Assembly (NCBI GenBank): GCA_022495995.1
Contig: JAFEMH010000981.1
Location: 62,001-126,000 of the forward strand
Source of the DNA: Adenophora triphylla var. japonica
Lineage: Eukaryota > Streptophyta > Magnoliopsida > Asterales > Campanulaceae
Reading direction: 5' to 3'
DNA length: 64,000 nt
The position numbers were made by a program, and so were the translations under genes. The notes below the pieces were generated by a model. That model had not been told where the DNA came from. It searched no databases and was given only the letters and a program-made list of their open reading frames with translations. How positions within the stretch are numbered: the stretch's first letter is position 1; every line of letters begins with the position of its first letter. This document shows, piece by piece, positions 21,564-31,697 of the stretch.

Positions 21564-23470
21564 GCCGCCCTCTTCCTTCAAATGATAAGTCCCTTCTCGC
21601 ACAATCTTAGCAATCTGAAAGGGACCCTCCCATTTTGGATCTAATTTTGCAAATCCCGCCGTGGCACCCTTAATCTCGCGGCTCCTCAGCACCCAATCTC
21701 CTACACTGAATGACCTTTTGTTCACCCTTTTGTCGTGCTGCGCCTTCATCCTTTGCTTATAATTGATCATTCTCAATCTCGCCCTCAACCTCTTCTCATC
21801 ACCCAAGTCCAACTCGCCGCACCTTCTGTCGCCATTCATTACTTCGTCATAATAGGTTACTCTATGAGTAGGCAAACCCATCTCTGCAGGAGCCATTGCT
21901 TGAGTCGTAAGTCGGTCTGGCTTGTCTCGCCTGTTGATCCCTTCACAGTTGTCCTGACATACCACAAGGGCGTAGACAATTCTTCCAACCAAGCACCTCC
22001 CCTTTTCTCTATATTCTTGCATAAAATTTCCAGGACCTGTTTGTTGGCGGCTTCTACTTGTCCATTACATTGCGGCCTATAAACCGCAAACTGTCAATGT
22101 TTGATATTCAAGTTTGAACAAAATCCATGAAACTTTTTTCTAAATTGTGGCCCATGGTCGGAAATGATTGCTCGCGGCATTCCATGGCGACAGAGGATCT
22201 CCTCAGTTACAAATCTGATTATCTGGTCTTCAGTAGTGGAAGTTAATGCCCTGGCCTCCGTCCACTTTGTGAAATAATCAACAGCTACCACCACCATTTG
22301 AGCTCCTCCCTTGGCTTTGGGGAAAGGCCCTGTGAGATCAATCCCACACATATCAAAGGGCCAAGCCGCTACAATAGGTGTCTGTTCTGTGGCGGGCTGC
22401 CTAGGGATATTGACATGTCGCTGGCATTGATCACATCTCCTCACGTACTCTTTCGCATCCTTCTTCAATGTTGGCCAATAATATCCATGAAACATGATTT
22501 TATTGGCCAAGGTTCTAGCTCCTGGATGACCGCCACAGACTCCCTCATGTACTTCAAATAAAACTTCATCAACTTTGCCTGGCTCCACACATCTCATCAA
22601 AGGCCACGAGAAAGATTTGCGGTATAAAATTCCATCTTGCACGGTAAATATTGGCGACATTCTCTTAACAATCTTCGCCTTGTCTTCATCTTGGGGCAAC
22701 TCTTCCCTTTCCAAATAATCCTTCATCTCGCTAACCCAATCTTTCTCGCCCACTTCCACCTCCATGATCAGCGACCTATCATAAGCTGTCTCTTCTACAA
22801 ACTCCACCACAATCTTCTTGGGCAATTCCTCTATTTTGTCGCAGGCGGCTTTACTCAGCATGTCAGCCCGATCGTTCTTCTCTCTATCTATTTGCACTAA
22901 TTCCCAGTAGCTGAAACTCTGCAAAATCTGTCTAGCCATATCACAATATTTGGCCAATGTTGGATTCACCACTCCATATCTGCCTTTCACCTGGTTAACA
23001 ATTAACTGGGAATCAGAGTGAGCTACCACCTGCTTGACCCTATATCCCGGCACAATTCTAATCCCGCCACCAGAGCTTCATATTCCGCCTGGTTATTAGA
23101 CATATTAAATTTGAACCTCAAAGCCTTCTCATATTTACAATCTTCTTCAGGAGAACTAAGGGATATTCCTGCTCCCCCTTTATCCTTGGCGGAAGACCCA
23201 TCCACATAAAGCTCCCAACATCCCACTGGCCTTTCTCGCTCTTCTTCAGCTTCAGGATCCTGCGACTTTGCTTTTCGCTTCTTATCCCGCTGAGTTTCAA
23301 TCTCCTCTCTCTCATAAGTGAAGGAGGTTTCAAGTATAAAATCTGCCAATGCCTGCGCCTTAATGGCCTTTCTCGCTTCATACTGAATGTCAAATTCTGT
23401 TAATTCAATTGACCATTTGAGGAGCATTCCCGCTGAATCTGGCTGCTGCAAAATCTTCCTCAAAGGTGCA

Positions 23471-24991
23471 TTAGTCAATACGGTGACAGGATGAGATAAA
23501 AAAATAGGCTCTTAATTTCCGTGTCGCAATCACCAGGGCATAGGCCAACTTCTCTGCATTGATGTATCTCGTTTCCACTTCGCTTAACGCCTTTGATACA
23601 TAGTAGACCAGCTTCTGCATGCCGCCCTCTTCTTTAATCAGCACTGCCGCCACCGCAAGATCAGAAGCCGCAAGATATACATATAAGTGGTCACCTTCTT
23701 CAGGACTACATAGAATTGGCGGATTTCCCAAATATTCCTTCACCTTCTGAAAAGCTTCCTCGCACTTCTCATCCCAAGAGAATTTCTGATCCCCCTTCAA
23801 CACTTTGAAAAATGGCAAACACTTTTCCGCCGACCGCGACACAAAACGCCCCAATGCTATCACCCTCCCGTTCAACCTTTGAATCTCCTGAATTGTTCTG
23901 GGCGACTTCATATCTATTAAAGCTTGAATTTTCTCCGGATTAGCTTCTATGCCGCGGCGGTTTACCAAGAATCCCAGAAATTTTCTCGCTGTCACCCCAA
24001 AAGTGCACTTACTTGGGTTTAGCTTCATTGAATTTTTCCTTAAATTTTCGAAGGTCTCAGCGAGATCCACCAAATGATCCTCCCCCTTAGTCTTGATCAC
24101 CATATCATCAATATATGCTTCAACGTTCCTTCCAATCTGCGATTTAAACACCTTATTGACCATCCTCTGATATGTCGCCCCGGCATTCTTTAAGCCAAAA
24201 GGCATCATCTTATAACAAAAATTGCCAATGGGGGTTCTAAACGCTGTTTTAGCCTTGTCCTCATCAAGCATCTTGATTTGATGGTATCCCGAATATGCAT
24301 CATTAAAACTGAAAACTTTGTGCCCAGCAATGGAATCCACCAATCTATCAATTTTTGGCAAAGGATAACAATCCTTAGGACAAGCTGTATTCAAATCTGT
24401 AAAATCTATACACATCCTCCATTTCTTATTCGCCTTGAGTACCATAACTGGGCAAGCTAACCACACTGGGTAAGTAATCTCTTCTATTATTCCCACCTTT
24501 AATAGCTTCTCCACCTCTCCAATCACCGCCCTCTCCTTTTCCGCTGAGAGATATCTCACCTTTTGCTTGAAGGGCTCCACATTTGGGTCAGCATTCAAAC
24601 AGTGAAGGGCGACATTCTCATCTATGCCTCGCATGTCTTCAGGCTTCCAGGCAAACACATCAATACTATCCCGCAAAAATTCGACCAATCTATCCCGCTC
24701 TTCCTTATCCCACTGCTTCCCAATTTTTATTTTTTGCTCGGGATATTCATTATTAACAATCACTTCTTCCAACTCTTCCGCAGCCTGAATGTCTGGCTCG
24801 TCTCGCATTTGCAGAGTATCTACTTCCATCTCTGTCGCCTTTCTTTCACTGACACATCTCTTGCCACCTTTGTCGCTGTTTTCACCCTTCTTGCTCCCAA
24901 CAAGCGACACACCTTCATGTGTTTCTACCTCAATCTCTTCACATTCCTCAATCTCTGAATCAAATATCTCCTCAATATGGGGCTCCTTCAT
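23471..24991 (-). CDS. Tat-lineage reverse transcriptase part of pol
   Basis: A 506-codon open frame encodes reverse transcriptase. Landmarks in order are WRMCIDFTDLNTACPKDCYP (about residues 191-210), FSFNDAYSGYHQIKM (motif A), PFGLKNAGATYQRMVNKVF, the catalytic YIDDMVIK, and GFLVNRRGIEANPEKIQALI. The first RNase H-like domain follows (YLAASDLAVAAVLIKEE, ALSEVETRYINAEKLAYAL). In a live element this enzyme copies retroelement RNA into cDNA in virus-like particles. The N-terminal 80 residues are an acidic linker. A frameshift at about 23480 separates it from the next RNase H segment, so the frame is intact locally but the polyprotein is not. Confidence 0.88.
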   Translation of the reverse strand: MKEPHIEEIFDSEIEECEEIEVETHEGVSLVGSKKGENSDKGGKRCVSERKATEMEVDTLQMRDEPDIQAAEELEEVIVNNEYPEQKIKIGKQWDKEERDRLVEFLRDSIDVFAWKPEDMRGIDENVALHCLNADPNVEPFKQKVRYLSAEKERAVIGEVEKLLKVGIIEEITYPVWLACPVMVLKANKKWRMCIDFTDLNTACPKDCYPLPKIDRLVDSIAGHKVFSFNDAYSGYHQIKMLDEDKAKTAFRTPIGNFCYKMMPFGLKNAGATYQRMVNKVFKSQIGRNVEAYIDDMVIKTKGEDHLVDLAETFENLRKNSMKLNPSKCTFGVTARKFLGFLVNRRGIEANPEKIQALIDMKSPRTIQEIQRLNGRVIALGRFVSRSAEKCLPFFKVLKGDQKFSWDEKCEEAFQKVKEYLGNPPILCSPEEGDHLYVYLAASDLAVAAVLIKEEGGMQKLVYYVSKALSEVETRYINAEKLAYALVIATRKLRAYFFISSCHRID

Positions 24992-25456
24992 TTTAACAAA
25001 TTCCGCGAATCTTGACTATGCCATCTCGGCTTGCATTGTAACCAGCGCCATCAAATTCCCCTCTGATCTTTCCTCCACCATTTCTATTTCTGCATCCCGC
25101 TCATCATTCCTCTCTTGCGGCACTTCCTCTTCCGCCCTTTCATTAATAACAATGATCGCCGACTTACTCCTCATGCTTTTTGTCTCCTCCCAATCATCAC
25201 ACCCTCCTAAGTCGGTGACCATGTTGATTCTTGCATCTCGTACCATCAAGGCTGTGGAAAGTGAACTTGTGCTTGCCCTTGCCGCGGTTTGAATCTCAAT
25301 CTTCTTTTGAATTACCTCCTTAACTTCACTCTTCAAGCAAAGCAATTCCTTTTGGAGTAGGAAATTTGACTCGCTGATGCGGGATGGAAACAACCATTTC
25401 AAATGTCTGCATAAACGGGATACCCACAATGGCGTTGTAAGGCGACACCAAATCAA
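24992..25456 (-). pseudogene. Linker between protease and RT, frameshifted
   Basis: The frame after protease (VKEVIQKKIEIQTAARAS..., ending MALVTMQAEMA) continues the polyprotein in a different frame from the gag-protease ORF and ends at a stop (25016-25018) shortly before the RT frame. It is charged and has no recognised domain. Confidence 0.5.
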
Positions 25457-27395
25457 TCACCATGAACTCAACAGTGCGGGTTCTCACCATCTCGCCTTCT
25501 CCCATCTCCACCGCCAATGAAATTGTCCCCTTGACCAGCACCATATGGTTTGTAAATCCCTCCAAAAATCCCTTGTATGGTACCATATTGGCCTCAGTAT
25601 ATCTCATCTTCTTGAAAGCTTCATAATAAAGTATGTTGCGACTTGCTCCTGAATCCACCAACACTCTGTGCAAGATACTGTTCCCTGGAGCAATGGAAAT
25701 CACCACTGGCTGACACCCATGGCTTGGAGTTAAAGCCAATTCTCGCCTTGAAAAGCTAATTATCCTCTCCTCACTTGGTGGGTAAGCTGGAATATGACAT
25801 GTATGTGAAAGCGACATGATCTGATTACTCAAACAAGTAATACTCGCCGACTCATGGATCACCAATATCTCATTTCGGTCGCCATTTCCTCCGCGGGCTT
25901 CTACATTCTGCTCCGGCATTACATACTCCTGTAACTCGCCCCTATCAATCTTAGATTGAATCACCTTCTTCAAATTATAACAATTATCTGTATCATGCCC
26001 CCTATCCCGGTGATAGTTGCAATACCGACTCATGTCTCTCCTCCCTCTGTCCGTCATCTCGAATGCCGCTGGAAGCTCAACAGCTCGCAAAATTTCACTC
26101 GGCCTGGCATTCAGTCTCGCAAACCTGACTATCCTTCCTGTCCCGCGACCACCAGCGCGGCCTCCACCTCTGCCACCACCTTGATTTCCACGACCTCCTC
26201 CTCGAGCCGCTGCGTCATCCTTCACAAACTCAATTCTGTCTTTAACACTTTTCTTTGAAGTGTTAGATGTTCCTTCTTCAATATCCTCTCCTCCACAATA
26301 CGCCTTAACCCGCTCGTATAACTCATCCAAAGTCGCTGGTAACCTCATTCTCAACTCCCTTTTAAAAGACTCTGATGTCAAGCCAGACATATACATCAAG
26401 ATTACGTACTTGGGTTCTATCTCAGAAATTTGGTTAGCAATCAACAAAAACCTGTTGGTATAGGTTATCAGACCCTCTCCCGCTTTTTGCTTAATCCCCA
26501 TCAATTCCTGTAATACCACCGGCTGAGTCCCCACAGCTCCAAATCTCGCCAAGAACTTACTCTTGAAATCTTGATATCCCAGAATAGAATTGGCGGGTTG
26601 CTGCATGAACCAATCTAAAGCTTGAAGCTCCAATGTGCTGGCAAAAGTTTTGCACAGCAAGGCATCATCCTTGGTTAATATCGCCATAGTAACTTCAAAT
26701 CCCGCCACATGGGTCCTGGCTGCGGTTACTCCCGCATATTTAGTCAATGTAGGCAAACGAAATTCTGGAGCGGGCCCGGCCTCCTGAATATACTTGGCAA
26801 ATGGAGCGACAAATAAATCCTTCTCGCTATCAATTACACCGCCCTTTTCCAACTCCGCCAACCTTCTCGCCATCTCGGCCATCTGTTTCTTTAATCCATC
26901 ATCCTCTCCAAAGCGGCTTACTCCCGCGCACTTTGCTTTCTCCATCGGCTTAGATCTATCGCCTCCTCTAGAAGCCTTCAATTCTTGCTCTCCATACCCT
27001 TCTTCATTTGAAGCAGTGTCATCCTCATTATTTTCACAATAAAAGGACGACATTTGCGATGTATGCGGCCAATGATACACTTTGATTTTTCGCCCATTCT
27101 CCATATACTCCCCGGCTTTCCATTTCTGCGGCCCATCTAATCTCGCCTCGATCTCTTTATGCTTTTCGGGCTCTGTCTCCTTTTGTCTCTCACCATCATC
27201 AAGTAAAATTATTCCTTTATCTGCCCCCTTATTCCCTTCCTCTACCGCCTTCAACAAACCCTGCGGGATAGGGGTAGGCTTCTTCTTCAGAGTCATCAAT
27301 CGCTTGTTATTCTCCAACAACTGTAAAATTAAGTTGTTGTGAATCCTCAAACTTTCCTCCTCCGCGTCCACCTCATCTTCTGGCTGTGGCGACAT
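25326..27395 (-). CDS. Tat-lineage gag and protease
   Basis: The 689-codon frame encodes the capsid precursor and protease. The gag core has TFASTLELQALDWFMQQPAN and FKSKFLARFGA, then ERVKAYCGGEDIEEG (residues about 230-380), matching Retrotrans_gag. A Gly/Arg-rich block (GGGRGNQGGGRGGGRAGGRG) precedes a zinc-finger-like YCNYHRDRGHDTDNCYNLKK, the form usual in Tat gag. Protease shows HRVLVDSGASRNILYYEAF, with the D-S-G active site (about residue 583). The frame stays open upstream to a TGA near 27563, but the first Met is at 27395. Gag forms the particle and protease processes it. It ends at a stop at 25326 without joining the RT frame. Confidence 0.88.
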   Translation of the reverse strand: MSPQPEDEVDAEEESLRIHNNLILQLLENNKRLMTLKKKPTPIPQGLLKAVEEGNKGADKGIILLDDGERQKETEPEKHKEIEARLDGPQKWKAGEYMENGRKIKVYHWPHTSQMSSFYCENNEDDTASNEEGYGEQELKASRGGDRSKPMEKAKCAGVSRFGEDDGLKKQMAEMARRLAELEKGGVIDSEKDLFVAPFAKYIQEAGPAPEFRLPTLTKYAGVTAARTHVAGFEVTMAILTKDDALLCKTFASTLELQALDWFMQQPANSILGYQDFKSKFLARFGAVGTQPVVLQELMGIKQKAGEGLITYTNRFLLIANQISEIEPKYVILMYMSGLTSESFKRELRMRLPATLDELYERVKAYCGGEDIEEGTSNTSKKSVKDRIEFVKDDAAARGGGRGNQGGGRGGGRAGGRGTGRIVRFARLNARPSEILRAVELPAAFEMTDRGRRDMSRYCNYHRDRGHDTDNCYNLKKVIQSKIDRGELQEYVMPEQNVEARGGNGDRNEILVIHESASITCLSNQIMSLSHTCHIPAYPPSEERIISFSRRELALTPSHGCQPVVISIAPGNSILHRVLVDSGASRNILYYEAFKKMRYTEANMVPYKGFLEGFTNHMVLVKGTISLAVEMGEGEMVRTRTVEFMVIDLVSPYNAIVGIPFMQTFEMVVSIPHQRVKFPTPKGIALLEE

Positions 27396-28157
27396 TACGT
27401 TCCTTTCTCTCCCGTCATTGGTAGCCCGCTCCCTCTCTTCTGGAATAACCTGCTGCGAGTAGAAGTGTCTTTCGCCCCAGCTGTTCCCATAGTCCCCATT
27501 CCTAGGATGGGCGGGATAAGGCCCCTTCCCGCCATTGACTTCTGACCAACTATGCCTTTTTCAGGAGTTGTTATTTCTTACTACCCACGTAATCAAAAGG
27601 GATGAACCCAAGCTTGAAGATCTGCAAATCTTATGAAGATTTGAAGATCTAAACCCAGAAACTTGAAGATGATCTTCCTCCTATTGCACTTTATTAAGCA
27701 CAATCCCACTCCAACTTCACCAATTCAATCAATTCCAAAACTCAGAATTACCAACACTCCAACAAACAGAATCAAATGAATCTCAACAAAATCAAAATCT
27801 AGCAACACCAAAACTTCAAACTACCAAATTCAAACGAAAATTCATATGAACCTTCACAAACACCAACTTAATCCAAATAAACTATTCTGAATCAAAAAAT
27901 TGGCAACCAACCAAACAAACAATACCAATCTCTCAATTTCAACTTACGAAGAAATTACGACGTCAATCACCCAGAAAATGAATCACCAACCGACTCAAAT
28001 TAAACCCAAACTTGCAAGCCACAATCACCACCAAAATCAAATCACCTAACACACACTAACTCTCTAGATCTACCAAATCGCACCCAAACTTACCAATTTC
28101 ACCGCCGGCAACCTTCAACTGGTGAAGAGAATCAGGTCCCGGCAACAGAACCAATTG
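27396..28157 (-). other. Retroelement leader between LTR and gag
   Basis: No separate gene is seen. The minus strand is open in the gag frame for about 165 bp before the gag Met (WSEVNGGKGPYPAHPRNG). The rest is A/C-rich, non-coding leader. Confidence 0.45.
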
Positions 28158-28896
28158 ATGTTGCCAGAAATTTCCTCAATCAGCAACACGACCGTTGTAG
28201 TCTGATTATGATAACTCCGGCTCCTTCTTCTCGCCTGCACACCACAGCAAAGTAACTAATCCGGGGGCGGCTCCGGCGTAAGCCCCTCCGGCGTGAGGAT
28301 AAGTCTCTGTTTACGAAGGAAATCTGAAAATGGAAAGGGTGTTTCGTGTGTGTGGGTGAACGTACCTTGACAAGGATGACAATCCCTCATATATATACCC
28401 CTTCCCTCGTGTCATGCACATGCCACCCTCACGTTCCATGCCTCATTCCACGTGTCATCATTCGATTGGTCAATCACAGAAATAAACTCAAAGCATGTGA
28501 CGCATTTTTCCTGACACAAATCAATTTTCCCAATGTCCAACCGTTCTAGTGGATCCCATTTAGTAGATATTTATATGCCACCTCTTATGAGCCGCGCCCG
28601 CTAGGATATGTCTCTCGCCGGGTACAGTCAACCAAGCTTACTGTCGCCTTATTCTATTATCTCGCCGGCATACTTTATTATCTCGCCGTTCATCAATCAA
28701 TATCTCGCATTTATCATCTCTGGCCTTCCTCTTCAGTGAATATTGCGGGATATCTTAGACACATTTTCCCGCGGGATACACCAGGGTCAACTTTGTCGCT
28801 ATCTTCTTACTGGGCCTTGACTCGCTTTGGGCCTACTCAATCATTTCTCGCTTATGGACTTGGCTCAAGCCCAACCATTATTTTTGGACAACATCA
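28158..28896 (-). mobile_element. Probable 5' LTR of the minus-strand Tat element
   Basis: The right border starts, on the minus strand, TGATGTTGTCC near 28896. A TATA box lies at 28397-28388. A weak tRNA-Asp-like primer site (TTGGTTCTGTTGCCGGGACC, minus strand, about 28155-28136) follows a CA end. The words TATCTCGCC and TCTCGC recur in this region, as in the element's body. I could not find the second LTR in the window, so borders are tentative. Confidence 0.45.
28388..28397 (-). promoter_or_regulatory. TATA box of the Tat LTR
   Basis: The minus strand reads GGGGTATATATATGAGGG, about 240 bp before the proposed LTR end. Confidence 0.5.
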
Positions 28897-29369
28897 GTTG
28901 AGATGACATATTTTCAGTCCGCTAGGAATTTGGCCCGCCCTGTTTAGTAACGGGTTTTGACGGGTTGGACCCGTCGCGCCCCGTCAGCCCGTAATGACAG
29001 CTCTACCGAATACTAAACTTCATGAGGACATGCATCATTTCAAAATCAACGAAAATAATCAGATCACGAGATTGAAATTGTCACATCTCCCCGATTCCCA
29101 TCGCCACTCCAACCCATTTGAGCACCCACGAGTCCTGTCCTGACTTTTAGGACTTCTTTTTCTCCGCCAAATCTCTATATTTTGTCGCACCGACAACTCC
29201 ATCGTATGATTCATATCCCTTTTTTGTGAGGCTCTTCGTTACATAGCAAATGAAGAAGTATAGAGCTTTGGAAGAAGGTTAAGAAGTAAAAATGTTTCCT
29301 TACCCCATTTGAGCTTAATTTTTTATTATTAACACATTTGTTCAACACATTTTCACAAATTCATATTTA
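28897..29369. other. Intergenic, no gene seen
   Basis: Short, AT-rich flank between the Tat LTR and a Tourist-like MITE. A CCCGTC/GACGGG-rich patch is at 28940-29000. Confidence 0.5.
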
Positions 29370-29607
29370 GGTGGCATTAGATTTTTTAAGTGTTAAATGC
29401 TGAAATCTGATTTCGCTTCTGAATTTGACTGAATTGATAAGAGATAGAGTTTGAAGACTGATTTCTGAATTACTCAAACTGTTTGAATATTCATCTGAAT
29501 TCACATCTGAAATTAAAGTTACGACATTTAATGGAGTAGAGAGATGAGATGAATGGTTATTGATCTAGTGTTTGGGTTGGTTATTTTTGAAATTATGAGT
29601 TTATGGA

Positions 29608-29654
<47 letters not shown>

Positions 29655-29831
29655 AAAAAAATCAATTAAGAGACAAATAAGTGATAGTTTTACATCTGAA
29701 AATTAAGTGAAAAATAAGAGGCATTCAGATCTGAATGGAGAATAAAAACAAACGGTCTGAATTGTATTATGTCTGATACACCCATCCATTCAGATCTGAA
29801 TAAGAACTGAAAATGAAAAACAAATGAGGCC
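29370..29831. mobile_element. Tourist-like MITE, copy 1, TSD TTA
   Basis: The 462-bp element starts GGTGGCATTAGATTTTTTAAG and ends CAAATGAGGCC, flanked by TTA on both sides (29367-29369 and 29832-29834). It is related, in reverse orientation, to the copy at 59368-59793 (shared TCAGATCTGAATG, TTTACATCTGAAAATTAAG and GTTATTGATCTAGTGTTTGG). A TWA duplication points to the PIF/Harbinger group. Confidence 0.75.
29610..29652. repeat. (AT)n microsatellite inside the MITE
   Basis: About 20 uninterrupted AT units expand a site that is a short AT stretch in the related copy at 59546. Confidence 0.9.
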
Positions 29832-31697
29832 TTAATGTCCCATTTTGTCGTCAAAATGCATGATAAACTAACTATGTAACTATTATTAACGCCATCCAAC
29901 CTATTTACTCATAAAAAAAAACCTTTGACCAAATATATATAAAAAATTTAATATAGGGTTAAATGGTAAGAAATGGAAAGATAGAGGGACTAACGTGTGA
30001 AGTTAACATTTTTTAGGGATTATAATCATAAATCTTGAATTCAAAAGAAAGGGACAACACGAAAAAAGCAAACAAAAATAGAAAATTCCAAAGCACGTCT
30101 TCAATTCAAACATTTCCATTTCTTCCATCATAACTTTCTCTCACCTCAATATTTTCCCAAGAAAACAGCAGCTTCAAACCCAAAACCCCCTCCCCATCAT
30201 TTTGTTAATTTAATTTTTCTCAAGAAAAAACAGCAAAAAAGCCAATTAGGAGGCCGTTTTGGATCGACCCGGAAGGAACCCACATGGATAAACCCCAATT
30301 TCGTTAATCTAAACCCCCCAAGACTTCCAACTTTTCCTCAAGATCGGTTACAATCTGGGTGTTTCCAGGTTCTTTATTCAATACCCATTTCTAGATTTCT
30401 TGCATTTTTAGGGTTTATGTGGATCTGTTCTTGTAATGTTGTTGATTGGGCCAATTTGGTTCTAATTTTGGGGTTGAAACTTTGAATTTGCTGAATTTTG
30501 GGGCTTTATTCAAATGTATGTTCGAGTTTGGTAATTTTGAACAATGGCTTTACTTTCTTTAGTCTAGCAGTCATTAAATTTTTAGCTTGTACCCTATTTT
30601 TTAGCTGAAAATAAACTGGGTTGATAAATTGGTATCTCTATTGACTACATTGTAGGTATTTATGAGATGCGGTCTTGAAACCACCTCAAAAAATGTTTTT
30701 CCCTCCGTCCCAAAATGAATGTCAGAAAAATGTTCAAATTTACTCTTGAGCGAATTTGATTTTTTTTTGGACAATTCATTTTGGGACGGAGGTAGTTGAA
30801 CTATTCTACAGGCTTTGATTTTGGTTCCTGAATTTCATATCATTTCGGGTTGATGTTATGAGGTTGTGCGTAAAAGGTTTTGCATTTGTGCGTTCATGAT
30901 GTCTGATTATTTTTTTTCTACGCAATATATGATGATAAATTAAGCTATCCTTTAATTACATTATATGTATTGTTGTAAAGGCCAGACTAATTTGGCTGTC
31001 CAATGAATTCACATGTATAACTATGTGGTTCTAAACCTCAATTGTGTAAATTGGGCATGAAAGGCATTGAAAATTTATTATTTTGTCAGATGAAAAGTCA
31101 ACAAAAAATTTATTCAACTAGTGAAATTGACGAGCCTTTAAACTTCATGTGTTTTGGTGAATTTTACATTCTTTCTGATCATTCAACCCTACACAGGGAG
31201 CCATACTCTCAGTTCGATCAGGTCTAAAAACTTTATTTGCTCGTAATAAATAGATGTTGCAGATTCTATTATCTTGTCCTTCCACCTTGCCTACGGCGCA
31301 ATCATTGTCCTGAGGCGGCATGTAACTTGTGGTTGTGGTGCCCTCAACTTGGAGTCAGACAGTGTTTTCATTCAGAAAAAGCGGATTGTTGGAATCTGAA
31401 AATAAATTATCTAGTACTTCTTTAGTGACCAACTGATAATTTTCTGAACATATGATATTTTCTGAACTCTCATCTTGATATTCTGTAAGTTAACAGTCTT
31501 GTATCAAGACCGTTAACTTTGGTTTTCTTGGTCAATGCAATACTACTAAAGACTGCAAATTAGTTGTTAGTATCGGTTTACTATTTGAGAAAATTTTCTT
31601 GTTCACATTGAAATTTGATGCTAGTAGTGATGAGAAGTTCCTTACGTGATACATCATTCAGATTCATCTAAGGGCATTTGGCTTTTCGAAGTCTCTG
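29832..31697 (+). promoter_or_regulatory. Promoter and 5' leader region of the kinesin gene
   Basis: No coding gene is supported. C/T-rich leader-like text lies at 30100-30360, with a probable leader intron ending at a TTCAG near 31670, just before the ATG at 31698. It holds a short Stowaway-like MITE at 30701-30793. A calponin-homology domain, common in related plant KIN-14 proteins, was not found here. Confidence 0.4.
30701..30793. mobile_element. Short Stowaway-like MITE
   Basis: Begins CCCTCCGTCCCAAAATGAAT and ends ATTCATTTTGGGACGGAGG, inverted ends about 20 bp long. The outermost bases are not fully conserved. Confidence 0.7.

Larger units (their letters stand above)
19911..23478 (-). 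pseudogene. Tat pol: RNase H and integrase, split by a Pack-MULE
   Basis: The minus strand encodes the C-terminal half of pol. It contains the end of the vestigial RNase H, then a second, archaeal-type RNase H starting WELYVDGSSAKDKGGAG (about 23190-23220) with NNQAEYEALVAGL and SDSQLIVNQVKGRYG. Next are an HHCC-like zinc region (CDQCQRHVNIPR, about 22400), the integrase core with FDMCGIDLTGPFP and ISDHGPQFR, and a C-terminal domain with DPKWEGPFQI. Two RNase H domains are a hallmark of the Tat lineage. A frameshift lies near 23040, a stop near 22094, and disruptions around 21930-22000. The last codons (DHLKRFYH, stop TGA at 19911-19913) lie left of the insertion at 19975-21563. Confidence 0.85.

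Noticed and set aside
28136..28155. tRNA-Asp primer site of the Tat element as a firm feature
   Set aside because: Several mismatches to the expected site; kept only as weak support for the LTR end.
31042..31227. Possible upstream coding exon of the kinesin gene
   Set aside because: The frame does not resemble kinesin N-termini and has no convincing splice sites; treated as leader intron.
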